Source: Candidatus Moraniibacteriota bacterium (lineage in GTDB: Bacteria; Patescibacteriota; Minisyncoccia; Moranbacterales; UBA9337). From it: a stretch of 17,901 bases of DNA. This document shows positions 1 to 8,117 of the stretch, piece by piece. Both the position numbers and the translations under genes were made by a program. Where the stretch lies: positions 1 to 17,901 of the forward strand of contig JALNYX010000017.1 of assembly GCA_023229615.1 (NCBI GenBank). The letters run 5' to 3'. Under the pieces are notes generated by a model that ran no database searches, had not been told where the DNA came from, and saw only the letters and a program-made list of their open reading frames with translations. Position 1 is the stretch's first letter, and each line of letters opens with the position of its first letter.

Positions 1-3000
1 GGGAATTATTAACCGTATCTGCGGAAAGAGGAAGAGTTACTCCGGTTCTGGTTTGGTATTGATAAGCATCCCTGGGAACAAAGCTTGTCCAGCCAACTCC
101 TGATTTATAATATTCCCAAACATAATCCGCATCCGCAACCATCGCTTGATTGAGATTGAACTCCAGGGCATACGACATATTACTTCCTTGGTCGCCAAAA
201 TATACCGCGTCATTTGTTTCACTGCCAGCTCCATCACCGAAAATTGTCCAAGAAGATGAATTATTATAATTAGAAGAATACAAAGGCGATCCACCATTAT
301 AATCACTGTTATAAATGTCCGTCATCGGTATTGTTCCAATTTCAGCCACTTCCATATTCGGCGTTGGCAAAGAATTGCGTCCTCCGGCACCAGTATCAGT
401 TTTAGTTGCCGCTCCTGTCCAAAGAGGAAATTGATTAAGATCATCTGTCCCACCCATCCCGGTCGACGAAAAATTATTATCCGCCAACTGATTCGTTCCT
501 CCGGCAACAGCCATTTGATCCAATGGTTGCCAATTACCGACAACATCATCTTTCACATCCAGCCATGTATTTCCAGAATCCGTAAGATTATTTCCCAAAT
601 ATCCACTATTAATATCCCCTTCTACATCCACCGCCAAATCACTTTTAGGGGTTCGAAAATCTTCCGCTCCGTCAGCATAAAGAGCTACACGCCCGGTACG
701 CGTATTGCTTTGCGCCGGAGTAGAAGCCGCGTTCATTCCGGTCATAGTATAAATTCCCGCTCTTCGATCTTGACCGGTTGGCAATTCAGTAGTCGCTCCC
801 TTAGCAATAAAAGCACCTTGCGCCACAGTATATCCGGTTACCGCTGCTGCCGTTAATGTTAGACTGTTAGCGCTTTCCACCGCCGCAACAATTCTCGCTA
901 TCGGCACAGAATTATTATCATCAATAATAATTGTGTCTCCCGGCATAAAATTTGTTGTACTTGCAACCGTCAAAGTAGTTGTAGCGGCCGAATCCACAGT
1001 CAGAAGAGTGGAAACCTCCGGACTTACAGTATCAAAATATATATCATGCCCGGATGAAACCGGAATCGCCGCACCATTTTTCCCAAGCGCTACTGAAGCA
1101 TCAGAATCCACCACGATTTTTCCCGGAATAGTAATTCGATAATGCTTATTAGCGCTATTATCCAGACCGAGCTGTGACCCAGGAGCAATCAATGCCGACA
1201 CCCAACCGCCGTTTTGACTCCAAGCGGCAAAATTAGCGCGCGTTCCGGCTCCATCTCCGACTGCCGCCGCAAAGGTTCCGCTATATGCCATCGGCGCATT
1301 CCAATCACGGTCAATTGTTACAATATGTGATTCTTTTGACGACCAATTCCGATCACTTGTCAGATTAGATGAATCTCCAGCGTCCGGATCAGATTTTCCA
1401 TTTCCGACAATCACAATATCACCATCAACTGGCGCTGTTGTGTCTGCATCTCCATAAGCCACGAAAAAAATATGCCGATTTGAAAGATATGGGTACCTGG
1501 TTGCCGAGGTAGCTGGCGCTTCTGACTTAGCATACGCCAAAGATACAGAGGATGTTCTGGCTAATAATGTCGAACCGGTCGGATTTTGCGGATGATTGAA
1601 AGAAGTCCACTTCATTACCGCCCCGTCAGATGGCGCTGATGAATTGGAAAGCGTAGCTGAAACTTCAGCGATTATGGCGTTTTGCGCTGTAGTATATGTT
1701 CCGGAACCAGGAGAACTGCTCAATGTCATTGATTGACCAGTTGCACAAGTACCAGCAAAACTGGAAATAGTTCTAGAAATAATAGGAGAATTATTATCAT
1801 AAACAGCCACCGTTCCGCCTACTTCAAATTTAGTATTGTCTTGCACGCAAACCACTGCAGTGGCATCTGTATTAACCTGAAGATTTTGAACCGCACCTTG
1901 AATAATTCTTTGTTTCCAAATTGATCTTGCCACGGTCGCGTTTTTGGAAATAGTATAACCAGTGGTCGCCGCCGCCGTTACTGTAATTGCCGGTCCATCA
2001 GAACAACTAGTATGACTAGAAGTGACTGAAGCGATGGTTCTTTGAATAGGCGCTGTGTCGGAATCCCAAAGATCAATATATTGATTTACAGCAAATCCGG
2101 AAACTGAATTGACACAAATAACCGTCGTAGCAGTTGAATCAGCAGAAACAGTCGCCATTGTCGCGCCATCATCCACCCAAGAAGCACCTGTCCCTCCATT
2201 CGTGGTCGTGGTCAGTTTTCTTGCTTGCGTTCCGGAAACCGATCCGGCAATTGTCCAATTGGCATTAGCGGATGAGTAAGTTGCTGTCCAATGTTCATTT
2301 TCTGTTCTTCTGACTGTTGGCATACCAACACCTGCCACGGAATTTCCAATCACCATACCGCCCAAAAGAGAAGCTGACCCACCCAAAATACTATTAGCAG
2401 TCAAAGCTAGTGGCATATTTACTGTCGGCGCGCTGGTATTATCAATATCATCTACTCCGATTAATCTAATTGTTCCATTAATTGAAGGAAAACCATTGAG
2501 TTGCGGAGATTGCCCCCATACTCCAAAATAGTTCCCGGCAGCTGCCGTAGCGCCCATATTGATAATTCGAATACCATAATGATCACCCGCTCCCCCTCCG
2601 GAATTTACGGCTACGGGAGGATCAAAGCGAAAATCAAAAGTTGCTCTTCCGAAATTTCCAGGCGCAATATTTTCTCCGGACAATCCTTGATTAAATTGCC
2701 AAATTGTTCGACGCAAAACTTGCGTATCCGCCGGATAAACATATGCACCCTGAGTTCCAGTTATATAATTAGTCCAGCCTCCGCTATATGCCGCTGAAGG
2801 AAAACGTAAAAATTCTACCTGAATATCCGAATTGGACAATGTCGTAGATGTTAAATTTTCCAAAACCAACTGCACTCCGTCCAGATTTCCAGATTGATCA
2901 GGTTTAAAACCGACAAACTGAGAAGTGGCAAAGGTGGTAGCCGCGGCTATCGCCGTATGCCCCATTGCAATTCCACCGGCAGTCGGCTCAGTTCCCGCTC

Positions 3001-3400
3001 CCTGCCCAGGATGAATTGGGTTAAAAGTGCCAGATTCCGCATCCCCATTAATTCCATCTCCGGAATGAGCCATGGAAGTATACCAATCGCCATTAGTTGA
3101 CAATGTCGTTGATTGCCTGGAAATCTTTACTTTTCCGGTAAAGGTGGCGGCATAGGAAGATTGTTTGTGCAATTGCGAGTTTACAAAAAGAAAAAGTGCG
3201 ATGAAGGCAGGTGTCAAAAAAGCCATTGCCAAAACCAAAGGAAAATTTCTCCTCACGAACATCTTAATATTCTCAAATCTGATCTTCCTTACATCCTCAA
3301 AGAATTTCTTGATCCAATCAAAAAAATCCGCAAACTTGAATTGTTTGATTTTACGAATAATTGTCTTAATTTTTTTATGTATTTTTCTTTTTTTATTCAC
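1..3400 (-). CDS. Giant secreted/surface protein with internal beta-repeat modules, N-terminal 1133 residues (partial)
   Basis: The minus-strand frame is open from 3400 to base 1, so the gene continues past the left edge. The start chosen is GTG at 3400. An in-frame TAA lies 21 bases upstream, a GGGGGA ribosome-binding site sits about 9 nt before the GTG, and a TATAAT box at 3438-3443 leaves a leader of about 30 nt. An ATG at 3262 is the alternative start. Residues 1-52 are very basic (Lys/Arg-rich). A hydrophobic helix follows at about 53-73, with a possible signal peptidase site near SSYAA (81-85). The remainder is Thr/Ser/Gly/Asn-rich, low in Lys, and beta-like, with three related modules of about 70 residues. 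It lies just downstream of an O-antigen-ligase-like gene. Likely an exported cell-surface or S-layer-like protein; no enzymatic motif seen. The exported role is inferred. Confidence 0.85.
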   Translation of the reverse strand, partial: MNKKRKIHKKIKTIIRKIKQFKFADFFDWIKKFFEDVRKIRFENIKMFVRRNFPLVLAMAFLTPAFIALFLFVNSQLHKQSSYAATFTGKVKISRQSTTLSTNGDWYTSMAHSGDGINGDAESGTFNPIHPGQGAGTEPTAGGIAMGHTAIAAATTFATSQFVGFKPDQSGNLDGVQLVLENLTSTTLSNSDIQVEFLRFPSAAYSGGWTNYITGTQGAYVYPADTQVLRRTIWQFNQGLSGENIAPGNFGRATFDFRFDPPVAVNSGGGAGDHYGIRIINMGATAAAGNYFGVWGQSPQLNGFPSINGTIRLIGVDDIDNTSAPTVNMPLALTANSILGGSASLLGGMVIGNSVAGVGMPTVRRTENEHWTATYSSANANWTIAGSVSGTQARKLTTTTNGGTGASWVDDGATMATVSADSTATTVICVNSVSGFAVNQYIDLWDSDTAPIQRTIASVTSSHTSCSDGPAITVTAAATTGYTISKNATVARSIWKQRIIQGAVQNLQVNTDATAVVCVQDNTKFEVGGTVAVYDNNSPIISRTISSFAGTCATGQSMTLSSSPGSGTYTTAQNAIIAEVSATLSNSSAPSDGAVMKWTSFNHPQNPTGSTLLARTSSVSLAYAKSEAPATSATRYPYLSNRHIFFVAYGDADTTAPVDGDIVIVGNGKSDPDAGDSSNLTSDRNWSSKESHIVTIDRDWNAPMAYSGTFAAAVGDGAGTRANFAAWSQNGGWVSALIAPGSQLGLDNSANKHYRITIPGKIVVDSDASVALGKNGAAIPVSSGHDIYFDTVSPEVSTLLTVDSAATTTLTVASTTNFMPGDTIIIDDNNSVPIARIVAAVESANSLTLTAAAVTGYTVAQGAFIAKGATTELPTGQDRRAGIYTMTGMNAASTPAQSNTRTGRVALYADGAEDFRTPKSDLAVDVEGDINSGYLGNNLTDSGNTWLDVKDDVVGNWQPLDQMAVAGGTNQLADNNFSSTGMGGTDDLNQFPLWTGAATKTDTGAGGRNSLPTPNMEVAEIGTIPMTDIYNSDYNGGSPLYSSNYNNSSSWTIFGDGAGSETNDAVYFGDQGSNMSYALEFNLNQAMVADADYVWEYYKSGVGWTSFVPRDAYQYQTRTGVTLPLSADTVNNS
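797..994 (-). repeat. Surface-protein beta module C (residues 803-868)
   Basis: This is the third copy of a module of about 66-72 residues. It reads D-S-A-A-T-T-T-L-T-V, then F-x-x-G-D-T-I-I-I-D-D-N-N-S-V-P-I-A-R-I-V, then S-L-T-L-T-A-A-A-V-T-G-Y-T-V and A-x-I-A-K. It aligns with the modules at 1664-1867 and 1925-2140. The fold is unknown; alternating hydrophobic residues suggest beta strands. Confidence 0.7.
1664..1867 (-). repeat. Surface-protein beta module B (residues 512-579)
   Basis: Second module copy: D-A-T-A-V-V-C-V, F-E-V-G-G-T-V-A-V-Y-D-N-N-S-P-I-I-S-R-T-I-S-S, then Q-S-M-T-L, Y-T-T-A-Q-N-A-I-I-A-E. It carries a Cys pair (VVCV and GTCAT) that module A also has (VICV and HTSCS) and module C lacks, so a disulfide across the module is possible. 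Confidence 0.7.
1925..2140 (-). repeat. Surface-protein beta module A (residues 421-492)
   Basis: First module copy: D-S-T-A-T-T-V-I-C-V, F-A-V-N-Q-Y-I-D-L-W-D-S-D-T-A-P-I-Q-R-T-I-A-S-V, then A-I-T-V-T-A-A-A-T-T-G-Y-T-I and A-T-V-A-R. It is nearly contiguous with module B, with about 19 residues between them. Confidence 0.7.
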
Positions 3401-3437
3401 AAAAAATATCCCCCGAATACTATATTCTTATCCTGTA

Positions 3438-3446
3438 ATTATAGCA
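3438..3446 (-). promoter_or_regulatory. Extended -10 promoter (TGCTATAAT) for the surface-protein gene
   Basis: On the minus strand TGC precedes a perfect TATAAT. The box begins 11 bases past the stop codon of the upstream O-antigen-ligase-like gene, so the -35 region falls in that gene's last codons. No good -35 hexamer is visible, which suits an extended -10 promoter. The predicted start of transcription is near 3431, giving a leader of about 30 nt that holds the GGGGGA site. Confidence 0.6.
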
Positions 3447-3456
3447 CATTTTTTCA

Positions 3457-4917
3457 TCAGAATAAACCGCTAATATTTTTATTTTTTACAGATATTAACG
3501 CTAAAATTAAAAATAAAAACAACAAGCCAAAATGAGATGTCCAGAGCCAGTGATCGGAAATAAAAAACAATGCGCAAGGAATAATAAGTAGTAGCAAATA
3601 TTTATCTGTTAAAAATATCCCAATTGCCCCTAAAAATAAAAATACAACAAACAAAAGCAAGCCAATAATCCCTAATTCCGACCAAACAAGCAGAAAAACA
3701 TTGTGCACCGGTTGAATTTGCCAGATTGGTTTTTGTGGATTTTTATCCGCCACTGCTTTCGTATAATTTCCCGCCCCCGTCCCTAGCCAAAAATTTTCTT
3801 TTATAATTTCTTTTGCCTGCAAAACATACGTACTTCGGTCATCGAAAGATTTTTTTTCCAATCTTTCTTCTCCGGCGATGCGGGAAAAAAACAAAGGAGA
3901 GAAAGCAGCCAACCAAATCAATCCCACTCCCAAAAATACAACTGCTGATTTCGCCAATTCTCTTCTTTTTTCCCTCTTAAACAAAAATAATAATCCAAAT
4001 CCAAGCGCGAAAACCAACCAAGCGCTGCGGGAAAAAGAAACAACCAGTCCGGAGAAGATTAAGACATAAGACGTAAGACGTAAGACGTAATTATAATTTC
4101 CAATTTCCAATTTTGTCAGCCAGAGGCTGATCCGTTTTTGACGGAAATTTTGGATCAAATCTGAATTTCTAAATTTTGAAATTAAAGCATTTAAAATTGA
4201 AAATTGAAAATTGAAAATTGAAAATTGAAAATTTACAACCAATAGCAAAACAATTGCCAAATATCCTCCCAATACATTCGGATGCGGAAATGTTCCGTAT
4301 GCCCGGAGCCATCTTCCGCCCGGCGTTTCAATCACCGATGTTCCGCCAGCTGAAACAACGTGTTGGCTCGCTCCTAAAAGCGTGCTGGAAAAATCATTTT
4401 GCGCCAAAAACTGTCCGGTTGCCAGCGCGCCTTGCAACGCTCCGGCCAGCATCAAGACACAAATGAGTTTTCGCCAACTGAAATTCATTCTCCGCACCGC
4501 CCAAAATAATCCAATTGCCAAAAATAATTTGAAAGAAAAATAAAAAGCGAGAAGTTTATCAGAAGACCAAATAATGGAGAGAAAAGACCAAGCGACTAAG
4601 ACGTAAGACGTAAGACGTAAGACGTAATTATAATTTTCAATTTTCAATTTCGAACTTTGAGTCAAGTCTGAATTTCTAAATTTTGAAATTAAAACATTGA
4701 ATATTGATTGGAAATTGAAAATTGGAAATTGGAAATTGGAATTTCTTAAATAATTCACCGAACTTAATATCAAAAAGAGCAATATAAAAAAATCAATCCC
4801 ATACACTCCAATAGTTCCATATTCCCATTTTTCTCCGCCGATAAAAACTTCCCGCAATAAAAAAACCGTTTGCCACGGCAATAAAAAAACAAAAAGATAA
4901 AATAAATATTCCAGCAT
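3457..4917 (-). CDS. O-antigen ligase / polymerase-like membrane protein (Wzy_C type) with two in-frame repeat insertions
   Basis: A 486-residue polytopic membrane protein. It has the layout of the O-antigen ligase (WaaL)/Wzy family: N-terminal LPWQT, then YGTFPHPNVLGG, GTGAGNY, and the late periplasmic-loop motif PVHNVFLLVWSELG with His at about residue 405. Family members join lipid-linked sugar chains to an acceptor at the outer face of the cytoplasmic membrane; the substrate here is unknown. Two segments are foreign: residues about 58-107 and about 228-286 are translated heptanucleotide repeat elements, both containing ISKFRNSD and NYNYVLRLTSYVL. Without them the protein would be about 380 residues, a normal size for compact members. 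It starts 1 nt after the stop of the small membrane gene upstream, so the two are likely cotranscribed. No Shine-Dalgarno is visible. Confidence 0.85.
   Translation of the reverse strand: MLEYLFYLFVFLLPWQTVFLLREVFIGGEKWEYGTIGVYGIDFFILLFLILSSVNYLRNSNFQFPIFNFQSIFNVLISKFRNSDLTQSSKLKIENYNYVLRLTSYVLVAWSFLSIIWSSDKLLAFYFSFKLFLAIGLFWAVRRMNFSWRKLICVLMLAGALQGALATGQFLAQNDFSSTLLGASQHVVSAGGTSVIETPGGRWLRAYGTFPHPNVLGGYLAIVLLLVVNFQFSIFNFQFSILNALISKFRNSDLIQNFRQKRISLWLTKLEIGNYNYVLRLTSYVLIFSGLVVSFSRSAWLVFALGFGLLFLFKREKRRELAKSAVVFLGVGLIWLAAFSPLFFSRIAGEERLEKKSFDDRSTYVLQAKEIIKENFWLGTGAGNYTKAVADKNPQKPIWQIQPVHNVFLLVWSELGIIGLLLFVVFLFLGAIGIFLTDKYLLLLIIPCALFFISDHWLWTSHFGLLFLFLILALISVKNKNISGLF
4060..4234. repeat. Composite heptanucleotide repeat element, copy 1 (inside the O-antigen-ligase-like gene)
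   Basis: On plus: three to four TAAGACG/TAAGACA units, TAATTATAATT, two TTTCCAA units, a short hairpin insert (TCAGCC-AGA-GGCTGA), then ATCTGAATTTCTAAATTTTG and GAAATTAAA, ending in five GAAAATT units. The left CCAATTT and right AAATTG blocks are inverted relative to each other. It is translated in frame on minus. It shares its order of blocks with the copy at 4597-4744. Confidence 0.85.
4597..4744. repeat. Composite heptanucleotide repeat element, copy 2 (inside the O-antigen-ligase-like gene)
   Basis: Same block order as copy 1: four TAAGACG units, TAATTATAATT, TTTCAATTTTCAATTT, a short spacer, then TCTGAATTTCTAAATTTTG and GAAATTAAAACATT, ending in GGAAATT/GAAAATT units. It lacks the 34-bp hairpin insert of copy 1. 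It is also translated in frame, adding about 49 residues near residue 58. Confidence 0.85.
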
Positions 4918-4918
4918 T

Positions 4919-5260
4919 TTATTTTTCTAAAATACTTACTGCCTTTTTCATTACCACAAAACTATAGCCCCAAAGAAACGGCAACCAAATCGGCATTAAG
5001 CCAAACAGAGAATTTCGATTAAAAGTTTCCACTCCTGTGCTAATAAACAAATATTCGGAGGCAATCATTCCGAAGAATCCAAAAAGATAAAAAAGATATT
5101 CTCGCTTTTCATATTTTAGCGCGAACGCCACAACGCTTATAAAAACATAAAACAAAGTAAGGATATAATCATTTTTGATAACCGGAATAAGTCCGATCAT
5201 CAGCAAAATCGGAATAAAGTTTATAAAAATAAGCTTTAATTTCAAATAAAAGTATTTCAT
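4919..5260 (-). CDS. Small polytopic membrane protein, unknown function
   Basis: About 113 residues with roughly four hydrophobic segments (IFINFIPILLMIGLIPVI; YILTLFYVFISVVAFAL; YLFYLFGFFGMIASEYLF; WLPFLWGYSFVV). A conserved-looking stretch, ETFNRNSLFG followed by MPIWLPFLWGY, lies in the second half. The start chosen is ATG at 5260. A TTG at 5278, six codons upstream, is possible and would lie only about 4 nt after the predicted transcription start. The gene ends 1 nt before the O-antigen-ligase-like gene, which suggests translational coupling and a shared role in envelope glycan or lipid handling. That role is inferred from position only. Family not recognised. Confidence 0.75.
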   Translation of the reverse strand: MKYFYLKLKLIFINFIPILLMIGLIPVIKNDYILTLFYVFISVVAFALKYEKREYLFYLFGFFGMIASEYLFISTGVETFNRNSLFGLMPIWLPFLWGYSFVVMKKAVSILEK

Positions 5261-5288
5261 TTTGTTTTTTAAAATCAATGCATTGAAA

Positions 5289-5297
5289 ATTATATCA
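5289..5297 (-). promoter_or_regulatory. Extended -10 promoter (TGATATAAT) for the membrane-protein/ligase operon
   Basis: A perfect TATAAT preceded by TGA on the minus strand lies between the repeat after polA and the small membrane gene. Transcription should begin near 5282, giving a leader of about 22 nt to the ATG at 5260 or about 4 nt to the TTG at 5278. Confidence 0.6.
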
Positions 5298-5300
5298 TTA

Positions 5301-5346
5301 GAAATTGATTGAAAATTAGAAATTAGAAATTAGAAATTAGAAATTT
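5301..5346. repeat. Heptanucleotide tandem repeat (GAAATTA units) abutting the polA stop codon
   Basis: GAAATTG and GAAAATT variants are followed by four GAAATTA units on plus, ending directly at the polA stop (TAA at 5347-5349). It has the same 7-nt unit type as the arms of the composite elements elsewhere in the window. It fills most of the gap between polA and the next promoter. Confidence 0.75.
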
Positions 5347-8052
5347 TTAGAGCTCTCCCCAATTTTCTCCCACTTTCACATCCACCACCAGTGGAACTTT
5401 GAGCTTATATACTCCTTCCATAATCTCCTTTACCTTCCCTGCGACATCTTCCGCCAAGTCCCGACGCACTTCAAGAATGATTTCATCATGAATTTGCAAA
5501 ATCATCCGTACAGCATCATTTTTCACATACTCGCCATAAACCGATATCATCGCCAGCTTCATAATGTCCGCCGCGAGTCCCTGGATTGGCATATTGATCG
5601 CCATCCTTTCCGCTCCGCTTTGCACCTGAAAATTCGGCGAGTTTATTTCTGGCAAATATCGGCGTCTGCCAATTTCAGTCTGAACAAATTCGTTCTTTTT
5701 GGCATCTTCCTTTGTTTGCTTGATGAATTTCGCCACATCAGTGAATTTTTCCATATACGCATTAATAAATTTCCGCGCTTCTTCTCTGGAAATTCCCGCC
5801 GACTGAGAAAATCCGAAAGTTCCCATACCATATATAATTCCAAAATTGAGCGCCTTGGCATTTCTTCTCATTGTTTCCGTCACTTGCGACAGAGATACTT
5901 TATTAATTTCCGCCGCTGTCGTCCGGTGAATATCTTCTCGCGCCCAAAAAGCCTCAATCATTTTTTTATCGCCCGACATATGCGCCATCACCCGCAAATC
6001 AATTTGTGAATAGTCCGCACTCACAAAAACATATCCATCTTCAGCGGAAAAAGCAGTACGCATCAACTTCCCAAGATCGGTCTTAATCGGAATATTTTGC
6101 AAATTGGGATTTTCCGAAGAAAGTCGTCCAGTTGCCGCCACTGCTTGATTGTAAGTCGTGTGCAAACGCGAATTTTCATCCACCATTTTCGGCAAAGTAT
6201 CCAAATAGGTTGTCTTAAGTTTGAAAATCTCGCGATATTCTTCGATTTTGGCGATAATTTTATGCTCTCCTTTAAGTTTTTCCAACTCACTGGCGGCAGT
6301 AGAATATTTCGTTTTGGTTTTTTTGATATTTTCTGTTGGCAGTTTTAAATAATCAAAAAGTATTTCCGAAAGCTGACCAGGAGAATTGATATTGAATTCT
6401 TTCCCGGCTAATTCATAAATATTCTTTTCCAAATTACTGATACGCGTGCCAATTTTCTCCGCAATTCCACGAAGAATCAACGTGTTAATTTTCACGCCAG
6501 CCAACTCCATCTCTGCTAAAATCTTTATCAAAGGAACTTCTACTCTTTCCAGTACATATTTCAAATTATTCTCCTCGCCCTGCTCCTGACTGATTCTTTC
6601 GATATTTTTCTGAAATATTCCTTTGAGCTTGAAAATATAATCCGCTCTCTGGCAATTTTTTTCAATAATTTCCGTTTCACTTTCAATTCCGAGAGTGAGT
6701 TGCTTTTTCTCCTCTTTTTCGATCTCCTCTCCCAATTCTTCCAAAACCATTCTTTCGAATTCAATTTTTTCTCCGGGATTAAGTACATATTTTTCCAGCA
6801 TAATATCCCCGCTCATTCCGCCCAAAATAATTCCCTCTTTTTTCAAAGATTTATAATCTCTTTTCAAATTAAATCCAATTTTAGAAATCGCATTATTTTC
6901 CAAAATATTTCTCACCGCTTCTTTGTTTTTTTCATTCCAGGAAAAAAAATACGCTCGCCCGACTTTCCAAGAAAAAGAAATCGCAGCAATATTTCCACCC
7001 CCATCCAATTTCAAACTCAAAGCAAATTCTTTTTGTCCTCCCAATTCCTCAACAAATTTCCCGAAATCCTCTACCTTTTCATATTTAAACTCTTTAACCC
7101 CATTCTCTTTTATTTGCATATTCACATTATTTTCATCCATTCGCATATTTGTATCATATCGGGGTAACCGTTTTATCAAACTGAAAAAATTCAACTCTTG
7201 AAAAAGTTTCACAATTTTTCCCCGGTCAAAATCAGCAGTTAGGCATTTTTCCAAATCAAAATCAAACGCAACATCAATCTTGATAGTTCCTAAATATTTT
7301 GACAATATCGCCTGCGCCTTGTCTTTTTTCAATTTTTCCCCAATCGCGCCTTTAATTTTTTCCACATTCTGATAAATATTTTCCAGACTGTCATATTCCT
7401 GAATCAATTTTATTGCGCCCTTTTCTCCAATCCCCTTCACGCCCGGAATATTATCCGAAGCGTCACCGCGCAATCCCTTGAAATCCTTGAGTTGATCAGG
7501 AGAAATTCCATATCTCGCTCTCACTGCCACCTCATCATACAAAACTGAATCGCTCAGACCCTTTCGCATTGTGTATACCTTAGTACGTTCATCCACCAGC
7601 TGCAAAGCATCCAAATCTCCCGTAACGATGATAGTTTCAACATCATTTTTACTTAATTCTTTATTCTTAACTATTGATTCTCGCTTTGCAATTGTTCCAA
7701 TCACATCATCCGCTTCAAACCCCTCCATTTCATAAATCGGAATATTAAAAGCGCGCACCACTTCCTTGACCTTGGGAATTTGCGCATATAATTCATCCGG
7801 CGCTTTAGCGCGAGTTGCTTTATAATCGGCAAATTTTTTGTGCCGGAAAGTCGGAGCCGCCAAATCAAAAGAAGCCGCGATATAATCCGGCTTGAATTTT
7901 TCAATTACCGAAAGCAAAGTTGAAGCAAATCCATAAACAGCATTCACCATCTCCCCCTTTTTATTCGTCAAAGGAGGAAGTGCATGATACGCCCGATGAA
8001 TAATCGCATTGCCATCTATGAGAATCAGTTTCTTTTTATTTTCTTTATCCAT
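5347..8052 (-). CDS. polA: DNA polymerase I with degenerate 3'-5' exonuclease domain
   Basis: 901 residues, close to the family length. Residues 1-300 form the 5' nuclease with its acidic metal-binding sites (IDGN D13, SFD D63, E113/D115/D116, TGDLD D146/D148, D197/D200 in the GDASDNIPGVKGIG helix-hairpin-helix). Residues about 320-500 match the 3'-5' exonuclease fold, but the DxE motif reads SLK (FALSLKLDGG). By eye the D501 and Y497 equivalents of E. coli Pol I are Arg and Lys, so proofreading is probably lost. The polymerase domain is complete: motif A DYSQID (D680-D685), motif B R729/K733/F737/Y741, motif C QIHDE (H855/D856). The steric-gate position, Glu710 in E. coli, is Asp685 here. 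The role is gap filling, primer removal and repair. The 65-nt gap to the cyclophilin gene upstream allows cotranscription. No clear Shine-Dalgarno. Confidence 0.97.
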   Translation of the reverse strand: MDKENKKKLILIDGNAIIHRAYHALPPLTNKKGEMVNAVYGFASTLLSVIEKFKPDYIAASFDLAAPTFRHKKFADYKATRAKAPDELYAQIPKVKEVVRAFNIPIYEMEGFEADDVIGTIAKRESIVKNKELSKNDVETIIVTGDLDALQLVDERTKVYTMRKGLSDSVLYDEVAVRARYGISPDQLKDFKGLRGDASDNIPGVKGIGEKGAIKLIQEYDSLENIYQNVEKIKGAIGEKLKKDKAQAILSKYLGTIKIDVAFDFDLEKCLTADFDRGKIVKLFQELNFFSLIKRLPRYDTNMRMDENNVNMQIKENGVKEFKYEKVEDFGKFVEELGGQKEFALSLKLDGGGNIAAISFSWKVGRAYFFSWNEKNKEAVRNILENNAISKIGFNLKRDYKSLKKEGIILGGMSGDIMLEKYVLNPGEKIEFERMVLEELGEEIEKEEKKQLTLGIESETEIIEKNCQRADYIFKLKGIFQKNIERISQEQGEENNLKYVLERVEVPLIKILAEMELAGVKINTLILRGIAEKIGTRISNLEKNIYELAGKEFNINSPGQLSEILFDYLKLPTENIKKTKTKYSTAASELEKLKGEHKIIAKIEEYREIFKLKTTYLDTLPKMVDENSRLHTTYNQAVAATGRLSSENPNLQNIPIKTDLGKLMRTAFSAEDGYVFVSADYSQIDLRVMAHMSGDKKMIEAFWAREDIHRTTAAEINKVSLSQVTETMRRNAKALNFGIIYGMGTFGFSQSAGISREEARKFINAYMEKFTDVAKFIKQTKEDAKKNEFVQTEIGRRRYLPEINSPNFQVQSGAERMAINMPIQGLAADIMKLAMISVYGEYVKNDAVRMILQIHDEIILEVRRDLAEDVAGKVKEIMEGVYKLKVPLVVDVKVGENWGEL

Positions 8053-8117
8053 ATATTCAAAACAAAAAATAGTTCATAATTCCCGGCTTTCCAAGACATA
8101 CAGAAAAAACCTCGAAA

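Noticed and set aside
431..3535. Several plus-strand open frames of 60-140 codons in the first 3.5 kb
   Set aside because: They are antisense to one continuous minus-strand frame with clear protein-like composition, and their own translations look random (Ser/Arg/Ile-rich).
3457..4917. Intein or intron in the ligase-like gene
   Set aside because: The extra segments are heptanucleotide repeats without splicing motifs or an endonuclease, and they also occur between genes.
4060..5346. Tandem repeats that might be a CRISPR array
   Set aside because: Units are 7 nt, contiguous and without unique spacers, and no cas genes are present.
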